The notes under the pieces: generated by a model
What the model saw: the letters and a program-made list of their open reading frames with translations, nothing else
Told to the model about the DNA's origin: nothing
Database searches by the model: none
In this document: one piece after another, positions 46,384 to 56,300 of the stretch
Position numbering within the stretch: position 1 is the first letter of the stretch
Layout of the letters: every line of letters starts with the position of its first letter
Translations under genes and position numbers: made by a program
Assembly (NCBI RefSeq): GCF_018829635.1
Contig: NZ_JAHKKG010000006.1
Location: 372,001 to 436,000 of the forward strand
Origin: Paractinoplanes bogorensis
GTDB taxonomy: Bacteria > Actinomycetota > Actinomycetes > Mycobacteriales > Micromonosporaceae
Direction of reading: 5' to 3'
Length of the DNA: 64,000 bases

Positions 46384-46911
46384 GTGCCGGACGACTATCT
46401 GCGCCAGATCGAGCTGCTCGCCAAGGACGTCGTCGGCGCGGCCGGTGACGAGGGCTGGTTGAGCCATCAGGTGGATCCCTCTGAGGCGACCCCGCTGCAG
46501 CGCGCAGTCAACGAGCTGGCGCGCAAGCTACGGCATCACCACTTCCCCGGCGACGGCTGCGACTCGGACCACCCACAGGTCCTCCACCTCGGGGGCGCCG
46601 CGATCATCCAGCCCGGTGAGACCGACGGGCAACGGGCGAACTACACCCGCGGATGTGCCGTCCTCGGGGTTCGCGAGCGGTCGGACGGCTGGGCGCTCTG
46701 GTACACCTGGGACGACCGGGCCAAGGCCCACACCATGGTGACAACCGCGCTGGAGACCACCCGCGGCCTGCTCGACAACTGGTCGGCCGGCAATGACGTC
46801 CACCCCGCACAGCCCGAGCGAGCCCAGATCGCCGCCGTCGTCCGGAACTGGGTCGGCCCCATGACGTTGTCGCCCAGTCACGCCACCCACGTCGGCCTGG
46901 GCGGCCGCTGA
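46384..46911 (+). CDS. Hypothetical protein, 175 aa
   Basis: A soluble protein starting with GTG 46384 (PDDYLRQIELLAKDVVGAAGDEGW). A His/Asp-rich stretch (RKLRHHHFPGDGCDSDHPQVLHLGG) and a strand-rich half (GWALWYTWDDRAKAHTMVTTAL) are visible, but I cannot place it in a family. No signal or membrane segment. The alternative start upstream overlaps the terminator region and is unlikely. Confidence 0.6.
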   Translation: MPDDYLRQIELLAKDVVGAAGDEGWLSHQVDPSEATPLQRAVNELARKLRHHHFPGDGCDSDHPQVLHLGGAAIIQPGETDGQRANYTRGCAVLGVRERSDGWALWYTWDDRAKAHTMVTTALETTRGLLDNWSAGNDVHPAQPERAQIAAVVRNWVGPMTLSPSHATHVGLGGR

Positions 46912-47070
46912 GTCTGCGCAGGCCTCGCACGGCCGCCGGCCCCGTTGGACCCTCCGGCACCGCGCTCCTCACCTGCCCCTGGAGTTGCCTGTTTCTGCAG
47001 CTCACAGCTGGTTTCGAACCGGGCTGAGTAGGCTACGGTGTAGCTCTTTGCGAGGGCGGGAGACGGCGAC

Positions 47071-47574
47071 GTGCGACGGACAGAACTTGTGGTGCCGGCC
47101 GGACTGGTCAGCCGGCTGAACCCGCCGCCCCGGGCCGTGACCGACGGCACCACCGCCCCGGCCTGGGTCGAGGTCCCGGCGGCCCGCTGGCGCTTCCCGC
47201 TGGAACCGTCCCTCTGGCTACCGCTGGACAGGCGCACCGCAAGGTCCGTCCGCCTGCTTCAACACGTAGAGCCCTGGACCACTGCCGCGCTCCTGGTGGG
47301 TGTCGCGTTCCTGGCCATGCACCTGGACGCGGCAGCAGGCTTGGCCGCCGCCGTGTTCGCCGCCGTCAACACCCTGCTGGTCCCCCGATGGGCCAGCGGC
47401 TTGACCCCGTCCCAGCGCCCCTACCGAACCCGCTCCGGCGAGGTCCACATCCCCGACGTCCCCGTCGACGTAGCCCAGGAGTGGATCGCCCGAAACCCCG
47501 GCGTGACCACCACCGACACCCCCGGTCCCGCCCGCCACCCCCGCCGGCCCAGGCTCATCCCGAAGACCACCTAG
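47071..47574 (+). CDS. Hypothetical membrane protein, 167 aa
   Basis: One or two hydrophobic helices (VEPWTTAALLVGVAFLAMHLDAAAGLAAAVFAAVNTLLV) lie near residues 65-105. The N-terminal 60 residues are cytosolic and Pro/Arg-rich, and the C-terminal tail is basic and proline-rich. GTG 47071 is preceded by GGGAG about 9 bases upstream. No family could be assigned. Its stop lies 12 bases before the sigma factor gene. Confidence 0.65.
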   Translation: MRRTELVVPAGLVSRLNPPPRAVTDGTTAPAWVEVPAARWRFPLEPSLWLPLDRRTARSVRLLQHVEPWTTAALLVGVAFLAMHLDAAAGLAAAVFAAVNTLLVPRWASGLTPSQRPYRTRSGEVHIPDVPVDVAQEWIARNPGVTTTDTPGPARHPRRPRLIPKTT

Positions 47575-47586
47575 CCGCACCGCGCG

Positions 47587-48588
47587 ATGCACAATGGCCT
47601 CGTGGTGGCGGCCGAAGGCATCGACGACGACTTCGTCGCGGCCACCGAACCGTACCGGCGGGAGCTGTTCGCGCACTGCTACCGCATGCTCGGCTCCATC
47701 CAGGACGCGGAGGACGTGGTCCAGGAGACATATCTGCGGGCCTGGCGGTCCTACGGCGGGTTCGAGGGGCGTTCTTCCGTACGGACGTGGCTGCACCAGA
47801 TCGCGACCAACCGCTGCCTGACCGAGCTGGGGCGGCCGAGCCGTCGAATACTGCCGTCCGGTCTCGGCGGCCCGGAACTGGATCCCGACGCGTCCCTGGC
47901 GCCGGGCGGGACCGGGGTGCACTGGTTGCAGCCGGTGCCGGATGCGCTGGTGGTGCCGGATGCGGCCGATCCGGCGTCCGTCGTGGCGGCGCGGGCGTCC
48001 GTACGGCTGGCGCTGGTGGCCGGCTGGCAGCACCTTCCGCCGCGGCAGCGGGCCGTGTTGCTGCTGCGGGACGTGCTGGCTTTCCCGGCCGCCGACGTGG
48101 CCACCATGCTCGGCATGACGACGGCGTCGGTCAAGAGCGCGCTGCAGCGGGCCCGCGCCCGGATGGCCGAGCTGGGGCTGACCGCGGGCGACATCGCCGA
48201 GCCGGCCGCGCCGGGCGCTCGTGAGCTGCTCGACCAGTACATCGCCGCGTTCGAGGCGGCCGACGCCACCGCGCTGGAACGGCTCCTCCGCTCGGACGCC
48301 ACCCTGGAGGCGACACCGCTGCGTACCTGGTTCTCCGGCCGCCGGGTCTGCGTGCCGTTCCTGCGCGATCACCTGCTGGGCAAGCCGGGCGACTGGCGGC
48401 TGCTGGCCACGAGCGCCAACGGACAGCCCGCGGCGGCCGTTTACACGCGAGATGAGCGGGGGTTCCTTTTCCCGTACGGAATCTGCGTGCTCACGATCAT
48501 CGACGGCGGGATCCAGCGGATCACCTCGTTCGGTGAACCGGGGCTGGTGGCCGCGTTCGGGTTCCCGCCCGAGCCGCGTCATTCGTGA
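47587..48588 (+). CDS. ECF sigma factor with C-terminal SnoaL domain (second copy)
   Basis: A paralogue of the factor at 1515, 333 aa. Region 2 reads CYRMLGSIQDAEDVVQETYLRAWRSY, region 4 QHLPPRQRAVLLLRDVLAFPAADVATMLGMTTASVKSALQRARA, and the SnoaL tail (IAAFEAADATALERLLRSDATLEATPLRTWFSG) covers the last 110 residues. Start is ATG 47587 or the in-frame GTG 47602. The quinone oxidoreductase gene follows after 73 bases and may be its target or partner, as in the other two ECF-SnoaL loci of the window. Confidence 0.88.
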   Translation: MHNGLVVAAEGIDDDFVAATEPYRRELFAHCYRMLGSIQDAEDVVQETYLRAWRSYGGFEGRSSVRTWLHQIATNRCLTELGRPSRRILPSGLGGPELDPDASLAPGGTGVHWLQPVPDALVVPDAADPASVVAARASVRLALVAGWQHLPPRQRAVLLLRDVLAFPAADVATMLGMTTASVKSALQRARARMAELGLTAGDIAEPAAPGARELLDQYIAAFEAADATALERLLRSDATLEATPLRTWFSGRRVCVPFLRDHLLGKPGDWRLLATSANGQPAAAVYTRDERGFLFPYGICVLTIIDGGIQRITSFGEPGLVAAFGFPPEPRHS

Positions 48589-48661
48589 TCGTGGCGCCGA
48601 TTCCTCGGGCGGTGCCGGCGGGTCTTCCTGGGTGTCAGCCCTTCGAACCTGGGAGAACCAT

Positions 48662-49642
48662 ATGCGTGCACTGCAGCAGACGACCTGGAACGGTCCGCGT
48701 GACCTGCATCTGATCACCGACTCGCCGGAGCCGGTCGCCGGTCCGGGCGAGGTCGTGATCCGGGTGACCGCGGCCGGGGTCAACTTCGTCGACATCCAGC
48801 AGGCCACCGGGGTGTTCGCCGGCGGCCCGCGGCCTCCGTACATCGCCGGGATCGAAGCGGCCGGCGAGGTCGTGTCGGCCGGCGCCGGAGTCACCGGCGT
48901 GGACCTCGGCGCGCACGTGGCCGGCGTCGACATCGCGGGTGGCGCCTTCGCCGAGTTCATGGCCGTGCCCGCGGCCGCGGTGCTCCCGGTGCCGGCCGGC
49001 TGGGCCGACGAGCAGGCGCTGGGCCTGCTGGTCAGCGTGCCGACCGCACTGGCCGCCCTCAAGCCGCTGGGCCGTGTCGAGGCCGGTCAGACCGTGCTGA
49101 TCCAGGCCGCGGCGGGCGGCACCGGTCAGGCCGCGCTCGCGATGGCCAAGCACTACGGCGCGACGGTGATCGCGGCCGCCTCGCCCGGCAAACACGACCT
49201 GCTGCGCGGCCTGGGCGCCGACCACGTCGTCGACTCCCGCCCCGCCGGCCTCACCGGCGACGTGATGCGGCTGACCGGCGGCACCGGCGTCGACCTCGTC
49301 CTGGAATCAGCCGGCGGCCCGGCGATGGCGGCCGCCCTGGCCGCGACCAGGCGCGTCACCGGCCGCGTCGTCGTCTACGGACTGGCCGGCGGCGAGGCCA
49401 CCATCACCAACTGGGACCTGGTCTACCGGCATCAGCTCCACCTGATCGGCCTGAACATCGGCACCCTGATCCGGTCCGCCCCCGGCGTCTTCGGCGACGT
49501 GCTGGCCGAGATGTTCGCCCTGATCGCGGCGGGCGTCCTCGGCCCGGGCCGCCCCACGGTCCACGCGCTGGCCGACGGCCCGAAAGTACTGACCGAACTG
49601 CAGGCACGCTCCACCGTCGGCCGGCTGGCGCTGATGCCTTAG
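48662..49642 (+). CDS. Zinc-binding-type quinone oxidoreductase (MDR family)
   Basis: A 326-aa medium-chain dehydrogenase of the quinone-reductase branch. The catalytic N-terminal domain contains GVNFVDIQQATGVF, and the NADPH-binding motif is AAAGGTGQAALAMAKHYGATVIAA. GIEAAGEVVSAGAGV is the family signature. It lacks the structural-zinc Cys cluster. Such enzymes reduce quinones or enones. A GGGAG ribosome site precedes ATG 48662. It follows the sigma factor gene and ends convergently with a 4-base overlap on the DUF3253 gene. Confidence 0.92.
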   Translation: MRALQQTTWNGPRDLHLITDSPEPVAGPGEVVIRVTAAGVNFVDIQQATGVFAGGPRPPYIAGIEAAGEVVSAGAGVTGVDLGAHVAGVDIAGGAFAEFMAVPAAAVLPVPAGWADEQALGLLVSVPTALAALKPLGRVEAGQTVLIQAAAGGTGQAALAMAKHYGATVIAAASPGKHDLLRGLGADHVVDSRPAGLTGDVMRLTGGTGVDLVLESAGGPAMAAALAATRRVTGRVVVYGLAGGEATITNWDLVYRHQLHLIGLNIGTLIRSAPGVFGDVLAEMFALIAAGVLGPGRPTVHALADGPKVLTELQARSTVGRLALMP

Positions 49643-50130
49643 ATCCAGTCGGGGCCGCGGGCCAGGCGTACGGGGCCTTTGGCGGTGGTCACGTCCACGT
49701 CGGCGCCCTTCTGGCGGACGGTGATCACGCCGGCGCGGGACAGGTCGGCGGCCACCTCGCGCGCGGTGTCCATCAGGGTGCGCCACGACTCGCCACCGGC
49801 TGTCCGGGCGGCGTCGCTCGGGCAGATCGTGGCCTCGGGGGCGCGGTGCCGCAGCAAGGCGCGCATGGCGGCGGCCAGGCGTTCGCGGCGGCCGTCGGGG
49901 GTCGGCTCCCACCAGGGGTCGCCTCGTTCGCCCAGCGCGACCTTGGCGTCCTGCACCCGCGGGCGGGCTGTCGCCGGGTCGGTGCGGACCAGGCGGCGGG
50001 CGGCCATCAGCTCGTCGACGAGCTCCTGGCGCAGCTTTTCCGGGATGGCCGGGTCGGTGGCCCGCCAGCGCCGGCCGGACACGACGATGTAGCGGCCGTC
50101 GGCCGTCGTCGTGTGGTCGCCCGAGCTCAT
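49639..50130 (-). CDS. DUF3253 domain protein
   Basis: A 163-aa protein. The N-terminal DGRYIVVSGRRWRATDPAIPEKLRQELVDELMAARRLV is a conserved helical segment, and the C-terminal 80 residues (RERLAAAMRALLRHRAPEATICPSDAARTAGGESWRTLMDTAREVAADLSRAGVITVRQKGADVDV) match the winged-helix-like DUF3253. The function is unknown; nucleic-acid binding is conceivable. ATG 50130 follows GAAGAG. The frame continues open upstream but without support. Confidence 0.85.
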   Translation of the reverse strand: MSSGDHTTTADGRYIVVSGRRWRATDPAIPEKLRQELVDELMAARRLVRTDPATARPRVQDAKVALGERGDPWWEPTPDGRRERLAAAMRALLRHRAPEATICPSDAARTAGGESWRTLMDTAREVAADLSRAGVITVRQKGADVDVTTAKGPVRLARGPDWI

Positions 50131-50234
50131 GGGCTCTTCATTCCCGTCCGGGCGGTGGGTAATCGCGCGACGGCCGGCCGGTGGGTCACCCCGCCGGCCG
50201 GCCGTTCCCCCGATCCCCAATTCCCGGGTGGGCC

Positions 50235-50627
50235 TCAGGCCGAGGGCTCGCTTCCCTGGCAGTGACGCCAGAGCCAGCGGCCCTCGATCTGCTCCACCAG
50301 GCCGGACACCCGGTAGGGGAAGTTCTCTTCGATGCCGGTGCCGCCGTCGGGGCGGGCAGAACCGACCGCCTCGGCGAAGACGTACGCCCGCGTGCCGTCG
50401 ACGTGGACCGTGACGTCGCTCGCCTTCCACGCGTACGCCTCGGGCCGCAGGAAGACGTCGCCGAGCAGGGCGGTCAGGGCGGCGCGGCCGGTGGCCGTCT
50501 CGGTCAGCTCCGAGCCGGCGTAACCGATGTCGTCGCCGGGGGCGAAGCAGGCCAGCGCCGCGTTGAGGTCGCGGGCCGCGAACGCCTCGCTCAGGTCGTG
50601 CACGGCCTGCGCCGGGCCGCCGCTCAC
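50235..50627 (-). CDS. SnoaL-like (NTF2-fold) protein
   Basis: A 130-aa DUF4440/SnoaL-type protein (VHDLSEAFAARDLNAALACFAPGDDIGYAGSELTETATGRAALTALL). The cone-shaped fold may bind a small hydrophobic ligand or serve as an isomerase or cyclase. Its GTG overlaps the stop of the MFS transporter by 4 bases, so it is the last gene of the oxoamine synthase-transporter operon. The C-terminus keeps a Trp-rich strand (GRWLWRHCQGS). Confidence 0.88.
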   Translation of the reverse strand: MSGGPAQAVHDLSEAFAARDLNAALACFAPGDDIGYAGSELTETATGRAALTALLGDVFLRPEAYAWKASDVTVHVDGTRAYVFAEAVGSARPDGGTGIEENFPYRVSGLVEQIEGRWLWRHCQGSEPSA

Positions 50628-52024
50628 GCCGGAACCACCTCACGGTCAGCCGGCACGGGCGGAGCCGGCGTAGCCGACGGAACCGGGGCGGGAGCCGGGT
50701 GCTCGATGTAGACCAGGTGCCGCGGCTCGTAGTCGGCCGGAGTGTCGGACACCGAGTCCTGGGACATGTGGCGGGGTTCGTACATGGCGTTCTCCTCCAA
50801 GCGGCGCATGCCGGGCAGGAACAGGAATCCGATCGTGACCACCGCGCCCAGCACGCCCGCGCCGATCAGGGTCGGGCGGACGCCGATCCAGTGGGCGATC
50901 GGCGCGGCCAGCGCGTAGGACAGGGGGAGCAGTGCGGTCGAGACGAACCAGTCGACGCTGGAGACCCGGCCGAGCATGTGTTCGGGGACGAACCGCTGCT
51001 TGGTCGTCGCCCAGGCCACCGTTCCGGCCGCCTCCAGGCCGTTGACCAGCACGCAGGCCGCGGCGAGCTGCCACGTCTGGCTGGCCGCGCCGTAGCCGGC
51101 CACCGCCAGGGTGGCCACGGCCCAGACGCCGTACGTGTAGGACATGAACCGCTTCGGGATGCCGATCCAGCCGACGGTCATGGCCGCCGCGATCGCCCCG
51201 ATGCCGCCCGAGGTGAGGATCAGGCTGAGGGCCGACGCGTTGAGGCCGAGCTCGTGCTTGACCACGTACGGGAGAAGAACCTCGGTCGGACCCACGAAGA
51301 GCAGGTAGGTGAACGTGGCCGAGAGGAACGTGCCCCACAACCACACGTGACTGCGTACGAAGCGGATGCCCGACCGCATCTCCTGCCAGATCGACTCGGC
51401 CGGCTCGTCGTCCGCGTCCTCGGCGCCCAGGGGGAGCTGGCGCATCAGGAGCAGACAGCCGACCGACAGCGCGAAGGTGGCCGCGTCGACCGCGAACGCC
51501 CAGCCCGACCCGCCGATCGCGATGACCGCGCCGGCCAGCATGGGACCGAAGATCTGGGCGCCGGCCGGGCGGACGAACTGGTCGAGCGAGTTGGCCGCCA
51601 CCAGGTCCTCGGCCGGCACCAGCTTGGGCACGGTGGCGTCGAAAGCCGGGCCGAAGAACCCGGCCGCCGCGCCGTAGACCGCCGTCAGAGCCAGAATCTG
51701 CCACAGCGAGGTCAGCTGCCCGGTCAGGCTGAGCATGGCCAGGATCGCCATCACCGCCAGCCGCAGCAGGTCGGAGAAGAGCATGACCTTGCGCGGGTCG
51801 AGCCGGTCGCTGATCACGCCGCCGAACAACAGCGTCGCGACCTGCGGCAGGGAGAGGGCGACGCCCACCGCCGACATGGCGGCGGGCGTCCCGAACAGGT
51901 CGTAGACCTGCCACGCGAGGGCGACGAGGAGGACCCCGTCGCCCACCAGCGAGGCACTCATCCCGGTCCACAGGAGCCGGAACTGGCGGTGCCGGAGCGG
52001 CGCCAGTGGACCGCGGAAGATCAC
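50624..52024 (-). CDS. MFS transporter
   Basis: A 466-aa major-facilitator protein with about 12 helices. SASLVGDGVLLVALAWQVYDL begins helix 1, and GGVISDRLDPRKVMLFSD is the conserved loop between helices 2 and 3 that marks DHA3/enterobactin-exporter-like members. A 70-residue cytosolic C-terminal tail is Pro-rich. GTG 52024 overlaps the oxoamine synthase stop by 4 bases. It is likely an exporter for the product of the adjacent synthase, which is inferred from operon order. Confidence 0.9.
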   Translation of the reverse strand: MIFRGPLAPLRHRQFRLLWTGMSASLVGDGVLLVALAWQVYDLFGTPAAMSAVGVALSLPQVATLLFGGVISDRLDPRKVMLFSDLLRLAVMAILAMLSLTGQLTSLWQILALTAVYGAAAGFFGPAFDATVPKLVPAEDLVAANSLDQFVRPAGAQIFGPMLAGAVIAIGGSGWAFAVDAATFALSVGCLLLMRQLPLGAEDADDEPAESIWQEMRSGIRFVRSHVWLWGTFLSATFTYLLFVGPTEVLLPYVVKHELGLNASALSLILTSGGIGAIAAAMTVGWIGIPKRFMSYTYGVWAVATLAVAGYGAASQTWQLAAACVLVNGLEAAGTVAWATTKQRFVPEHMLGRVSSVDWFVSTALLPLSYALAAPIAHWIGVRPTLIGAGVLGAVVTIGFLFLPGMRRLEENAMYEPRHMSQDSVSDTPADYEPRHLVYIEHPAPAPVPSATPAPPVPADREVVPA

Positions 52025-53274
52025 TGCTCGACGCGGCGCAGCTTGCCGGCTGCGTTGAGCTCGGTGATGACGGCGTTCAGCTCGTGGATCTCCTCGTCGC
52101 TGTTGGCCGCGGTGATCTGGGCCCGGAAGCCGACCTGGTCGCGCGGCACCAGCGGGTACGCGGCCAGCGTGACGTAGATGCCGCGGTCCCAGAGCAGCTT
52201 GCCCACGGCGTCGATGTCCTCGCCCTCGGCCAGCGGCAGCTCGATCACCGGGGTGGTGCCGGTGTTCGGGGTGTAGACGCCCAGGTTCCGCACGTGGTCG
52301 AGGGTCAGCATGGTCTTGCGGTAGAGGTCGGCGCGGATGTCGTCGCCGCGCTTCTCGTTGAGGTCGAGGCCGGCGTTGACCGTGGCCAGCGACGCGGTCG
52401 GGGCCGGGCCGGAGTACAGGTACGGCGCGGCCGAGACCTTGAGGTGGTTCTTGAGCCAGGTCGGCAGGGCCAGGAAGGCGAGCAGCGACGAGTACGACTT
52501 GGAGAAGCCGCCGACGAGCACGACGTTGTCGTACGTCTCGCCCGAGTACTTGACGATCGCGTTGCCCTTGAGGCCGTACGGGGACTTCTCGTTGTTGCCC
52601 CGCTCGCCGATCACGCCGAAGCCGTGGGCGTCGTCGACGTAGAGCAGCGCGCCGAACTCGCGGGCGACCGCGGCGAACGCCTTCAGGTCGGGCGCGTTGC
52701 CGGTCATGCTGTTGACGCCGTCCATCGCCACGATCTTCGAGATCCCGCCCGGGGCCGCGGCGAGCAGCTCGCGCAGGTGCTCGTGGTCGTTGGCCCGGAA
52801 GCGCTGGACCGTCGCGCCGAGACCACGGGCGACCATGCTGCCGTCGTAGATCGTCTTGTGGGCCTGCGAGTCGAGGAAGATCATGCCCTTGCCGGCCAGG
52901 ATCGGCAGCACCGACATGTGGATGTGCGTGATGGTCGGGAGCACCAGGGTGTCGGGGGCGTCGAGCAGAGCGGTCAGCTTCTCCTCGATCTGGGGGTAGA
53001 GCGCGGGGTTGCCGAGCAGGCGGGACCAGCTCGGGTGGGTGCCCCACCGGGCGACCTCGGGGGCGATCGCGTCCATGATCTCGGGCTCCAGGTCGAAGCC
53101 GAGGTAGTTGCAGGACGCGAAGTCGGCCAGCCAGTGGTCGCCCACCCGGATGCGACGGCCCTTGATCTCCTCGATCGTGGCGTCGTACATCGGGTTGCCG
53201 CTGCGCAGGCGCTCCAGGTCGGCCCAGCGTCCGTCGCGCTTGACGAACTCGAGACCGTTACCAGCGTTGTTCAT
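52021..53274 (-). CDS. Alpha-oxoamine synthase family PLP enzyme
   Basis: A 417-aa fold-type I PLP enzyme of the AONS/KBL/SPT/CqsA class. These condense an acyl-CoA with an amino acid and release CO2. ADFASCNYLGF is the family N-terminal motif. VDDAHGFGVIGERG holds the Asp that contacts PLP. GGFSKSYSSLLAF holds the Lys Schiff base (SFSKS pattern, like serine palmitoyltransferase rather than KBL). It is not in a biotin cluster, so amino ketone lipid or signal synthesis is possible. AAAGG precedes ATG 53274. The gene lies 26 bases after the GGDEF/EAL gene and overlaps the MFS gene. Confidence 0.88.
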   Translation of the reverse strand: MNNAGNGLEFVKRDGRWADLERLRSGNPMYDATIEEIKGRRIRVGDHWLADFASCNYLGFDLEPEIMDAIAPEVARWGTHPSWSRLLGNPALYPQIEEKLTALLDAPDTLVLPTITHIHMSVLPILAGKGMIFLDSQAHKTIYDGSMVARGLGATVQRFRANDHEHLRELLAAAPGGISKIVAMDGVNSMTGNAPDLKAFAAVAREFGALLYVDDAHGFGVIGERGNNEKSPYGLKGNAIVKYSGETYDNVVLVGGFSKSYSSLLAFLALPTWLKNHLKVSAAPYLYSGPAPTASLATVNAGLDLNEKRGDDIRADLYRKTMLTLDHVRNLGVYTPNTGTTPVIELPLAEGEDIDAVGKLLWDRGIYVTLAAYPLVPRDQVGFRAQITAANSDEEIHELNAVITELNAAGKLRRVEQ

Positions 53275-53300
53275 GGAAGACCTTTCGGGAGGGGTGGGAC

Positions 53301-56300
53301 CTAGCGGGAGACTGTCGGGCTTTTGGTGAGCAGGTACTGCTGGAACTCATCGGTCGTTATGGGCTTCGAGAACAGGTATCCCTGGCCATAACTGCATCCC
53401 ATTTCGGTTAAGGCGACCCGGTGACCGTCGAGCTCGATGCCCTCGGCGACCACGGACAGCTCGAGGGTGCGAGCGAGGTTGACGATGGTCTCGACGAGGG
53501 CCATCTGCTGCCGGCTGTCGAGGATGTCGTCGATGAACGATTTGTCGATCTTCAGGACGTCGACCGGCATCTGGCTCAGGTAGCTGAGCGAGGAGTAACC
53601 GGTGCCGAAGTCGTCGATGGCGATCCGGACGCCCATCGCCCGCAGCTCGCGCAGGTCACGCCAGACCTGGTCGGCGTCGTGCAGCACCAGGCTCTCGGTC
53701 ACCTCCAGCAGCAGCCACTCGGGTTGCGCGGCCGTCTCGGCCAGCACCGTGCGGACCTCGTCGACGAAGCCGGGCGTACGGAACTGACGGGCCGAGACGT
53801 TGACGCTGACGTACCGCATGCCGCTGCCGGCCTCGGTCCGCCGCCAGTCGGCGAAGGTGCGCAGCGCCTCGCGCAGCACCCAGCCGCCGATCGCCACGAC
53901 CGAGCCGTTCTCCTCGGAGAGCTCGATGAACTCGTTCGGTCCGAGCAGGCCGCGGGCCGGGTGCTGCCAGCGCACCAGGGCCTCGAGCCCGGCCACCTCG
54001 CCGGTCGGCAGGTCGACGATGGGCTGGAACCGCAGGCGCATCTGGTCGCCGGCCACCGCCTCGTTCAGCGCGGAGCGCATCTCGAGCCGGCGCAGCATCG
54101 CCTCGTGCATCTGGTCCTGGTACCGCTGCCAGGTGTTCTTGCCCTCGGTCTTGGCGCCGTACATCGCCACGTCGGCCCGGCGCAGCAGCTCGCTGATGCC
54201 GGACGCCTCGGCGCTGGTGGCCAGGCCGACGCTGGCGGCGCCGTTGACCAGGTGGGTGGCGCCGGTGGCGTCGGTGACCTCGATCGGCTGGGCCAGCACG
54301 GCCACGATCAGCTCGGCGACGCGCTCGGCCTCGCCGTCACCGCCGACGTGGTCGATGAGCACGGCGAACTCGTCACCGCCGGTACGGGCCACGGTGCTGG
54401 TCGGTCCGACCGACTCGGTGATGCGCCGGCCCACGGTGGTCAGCAACTGGTCGCCCGCGGCGTGGCCGAGACTGTCGTTGACCTCTTTGAAGTCGTCGAG
54501 GTCGACGAACAGGACGGCCACCTCGTGCCGGCGCTCGGCCGCGTACGTGGCCGCGTGCTCGAGCCGGTTCTGGAACAGCGCGCGGTTGGCCAGGCCGGTC
54601 AGCGCGTCGTGGAACGCCTGGTGGGCCAGGTCGCTCTCGAGCCGGCGCCGCTCGGTGACGTCGCGGATCGTGACCACCAGGCCGTCCACGGCCGGGTCGT
54701 CGCGCAGGTCGCGGGCCGACACCTCGACCTGCAGCAGCAGGTCGTCGCCGGAGATGGCGGTCAGGTCGACGCCGTCCCGCGTGCCGCGGCCGCCGCGCAC
54801 CTGGTCGAGCAGGTGGGCCAGGTCGGCGTGGTCGGTGCCGGCGATGAGGCGCGACACCGGCATGCCGACCAGGTCGGTCCGGCCGAACACGGGCAGCGCG
54901 GACGGGCTGGCGTACCGGATCGTCTCGTCGTCGCCGACGATCAGGATCACGTCGGAGGCGCTCTGGATCAGCGCGCGGAAGTAGTCCTCGCTGCTGCGCC
55001 GGTTCACCTCGTCGGTCAGGTTGATCCGCTCGACGGCCATCGTGCCCTGGGCCATCAGCGCCTCGAAGGACGGCTCGAGCGAGGCCAGCAGCTCGTCCGA
55101 GCCGGCCAGGTAGACCTGGTGGCGGCGGGGGACGCTGTCGTCGGTGCGGCCGGCCGCGATCGACTCGCCACGCAGCGCCCACTCGAAGGCGCCGAGCTCG
55201 GTCCGGACGGCGGCCGGCAGGTCGGCCACCCAGACCAGGCCGGTGTGCATCGTGCCGGTCGGGGTGCCCGGGTCGGCGTCGACGCCGCGCATGAAGAAAC
55301 GATGGTCCTCGCCGGCCGGCACGATCTCGGCCACGGCCTTCTGCAGGGCGCTGCCGGCCTGGGACACGCTGCTCGCGGCGACCAGGTCGGCCCCGGTCAG
55401 GCGCAGCGCCTTCTCGCGGGCCGCGGTCTCGCGCTGCGACTGCATGAGGCCGGAGACGCGGGCCATCACGAGCAGGAACATGACGCCGGACGCGGTGGCG
55501 ATCATCGGCGCGTCCTTGACCTCGCCGCCCAGGTCCTCGATGAAGAGCACGGCCGGGGCGATCAGGGCGGCGATCGACATCATGGCGAGGCGGCGGCCGC
55601 CGGCCATGGTCTGCGTGACGCGTTCGGTGAAGGTCAGGTCGCGCATCGACGGGTGCAGCGCCGACATGGCGATGGCGGTGTAGAAGAGCACCCAGCCGGC
55701 GTCGACCGGGCCGCCCACATGCCAGGTGCCGGCGAGCTGCCGCAGGCCGTAGACGACGTCGGTGACCAGCAGGCTGGAGACACCCACGACCAGCACGGTC
55801 AGCGCGACCGGCTTGCGGCCGCCCGCGGTGAGCAGGCGGGCGAACATGGCCAGGGCCAGCACGTCGCCGAGCGGGTAGCTGGTCGAGACGGCCTTCTCGA
55901 GGAACGTCAGGTCGGTGTCGTGCACGTACGGGGAGATCAGGAAGACGTACGAGAGCAGGCCCAGACCGGCCGTCGGCACCAGAGCGTCGAGCAGGGCGGC
56001 GCGGTTGTCCGTACCGGAACGGGCCCGGATGAAGATCAGCAGCGCGCCGGCCAGCATCGGGTAGACGATCAGGTAGAACACGTCGGCCACCGACGGGAAC
56101 GGGTTGGCGATGCCGAGGAAGTCGGTGAGCACGTTGTAGGTCGTGTCGCCGAGCGTGAAGCTGGCGACCACGGCCGACAGCAGGTACCAGGGCAGCCGCC
56201 GTGACGGCTGGTGCAACCGGATGCCGACCAGCACCATTGCCGCCGCGGACAGGCCGATCGTGGCCCAGGTGTACATGCTGTACTGCGGCAGGAGATAGAA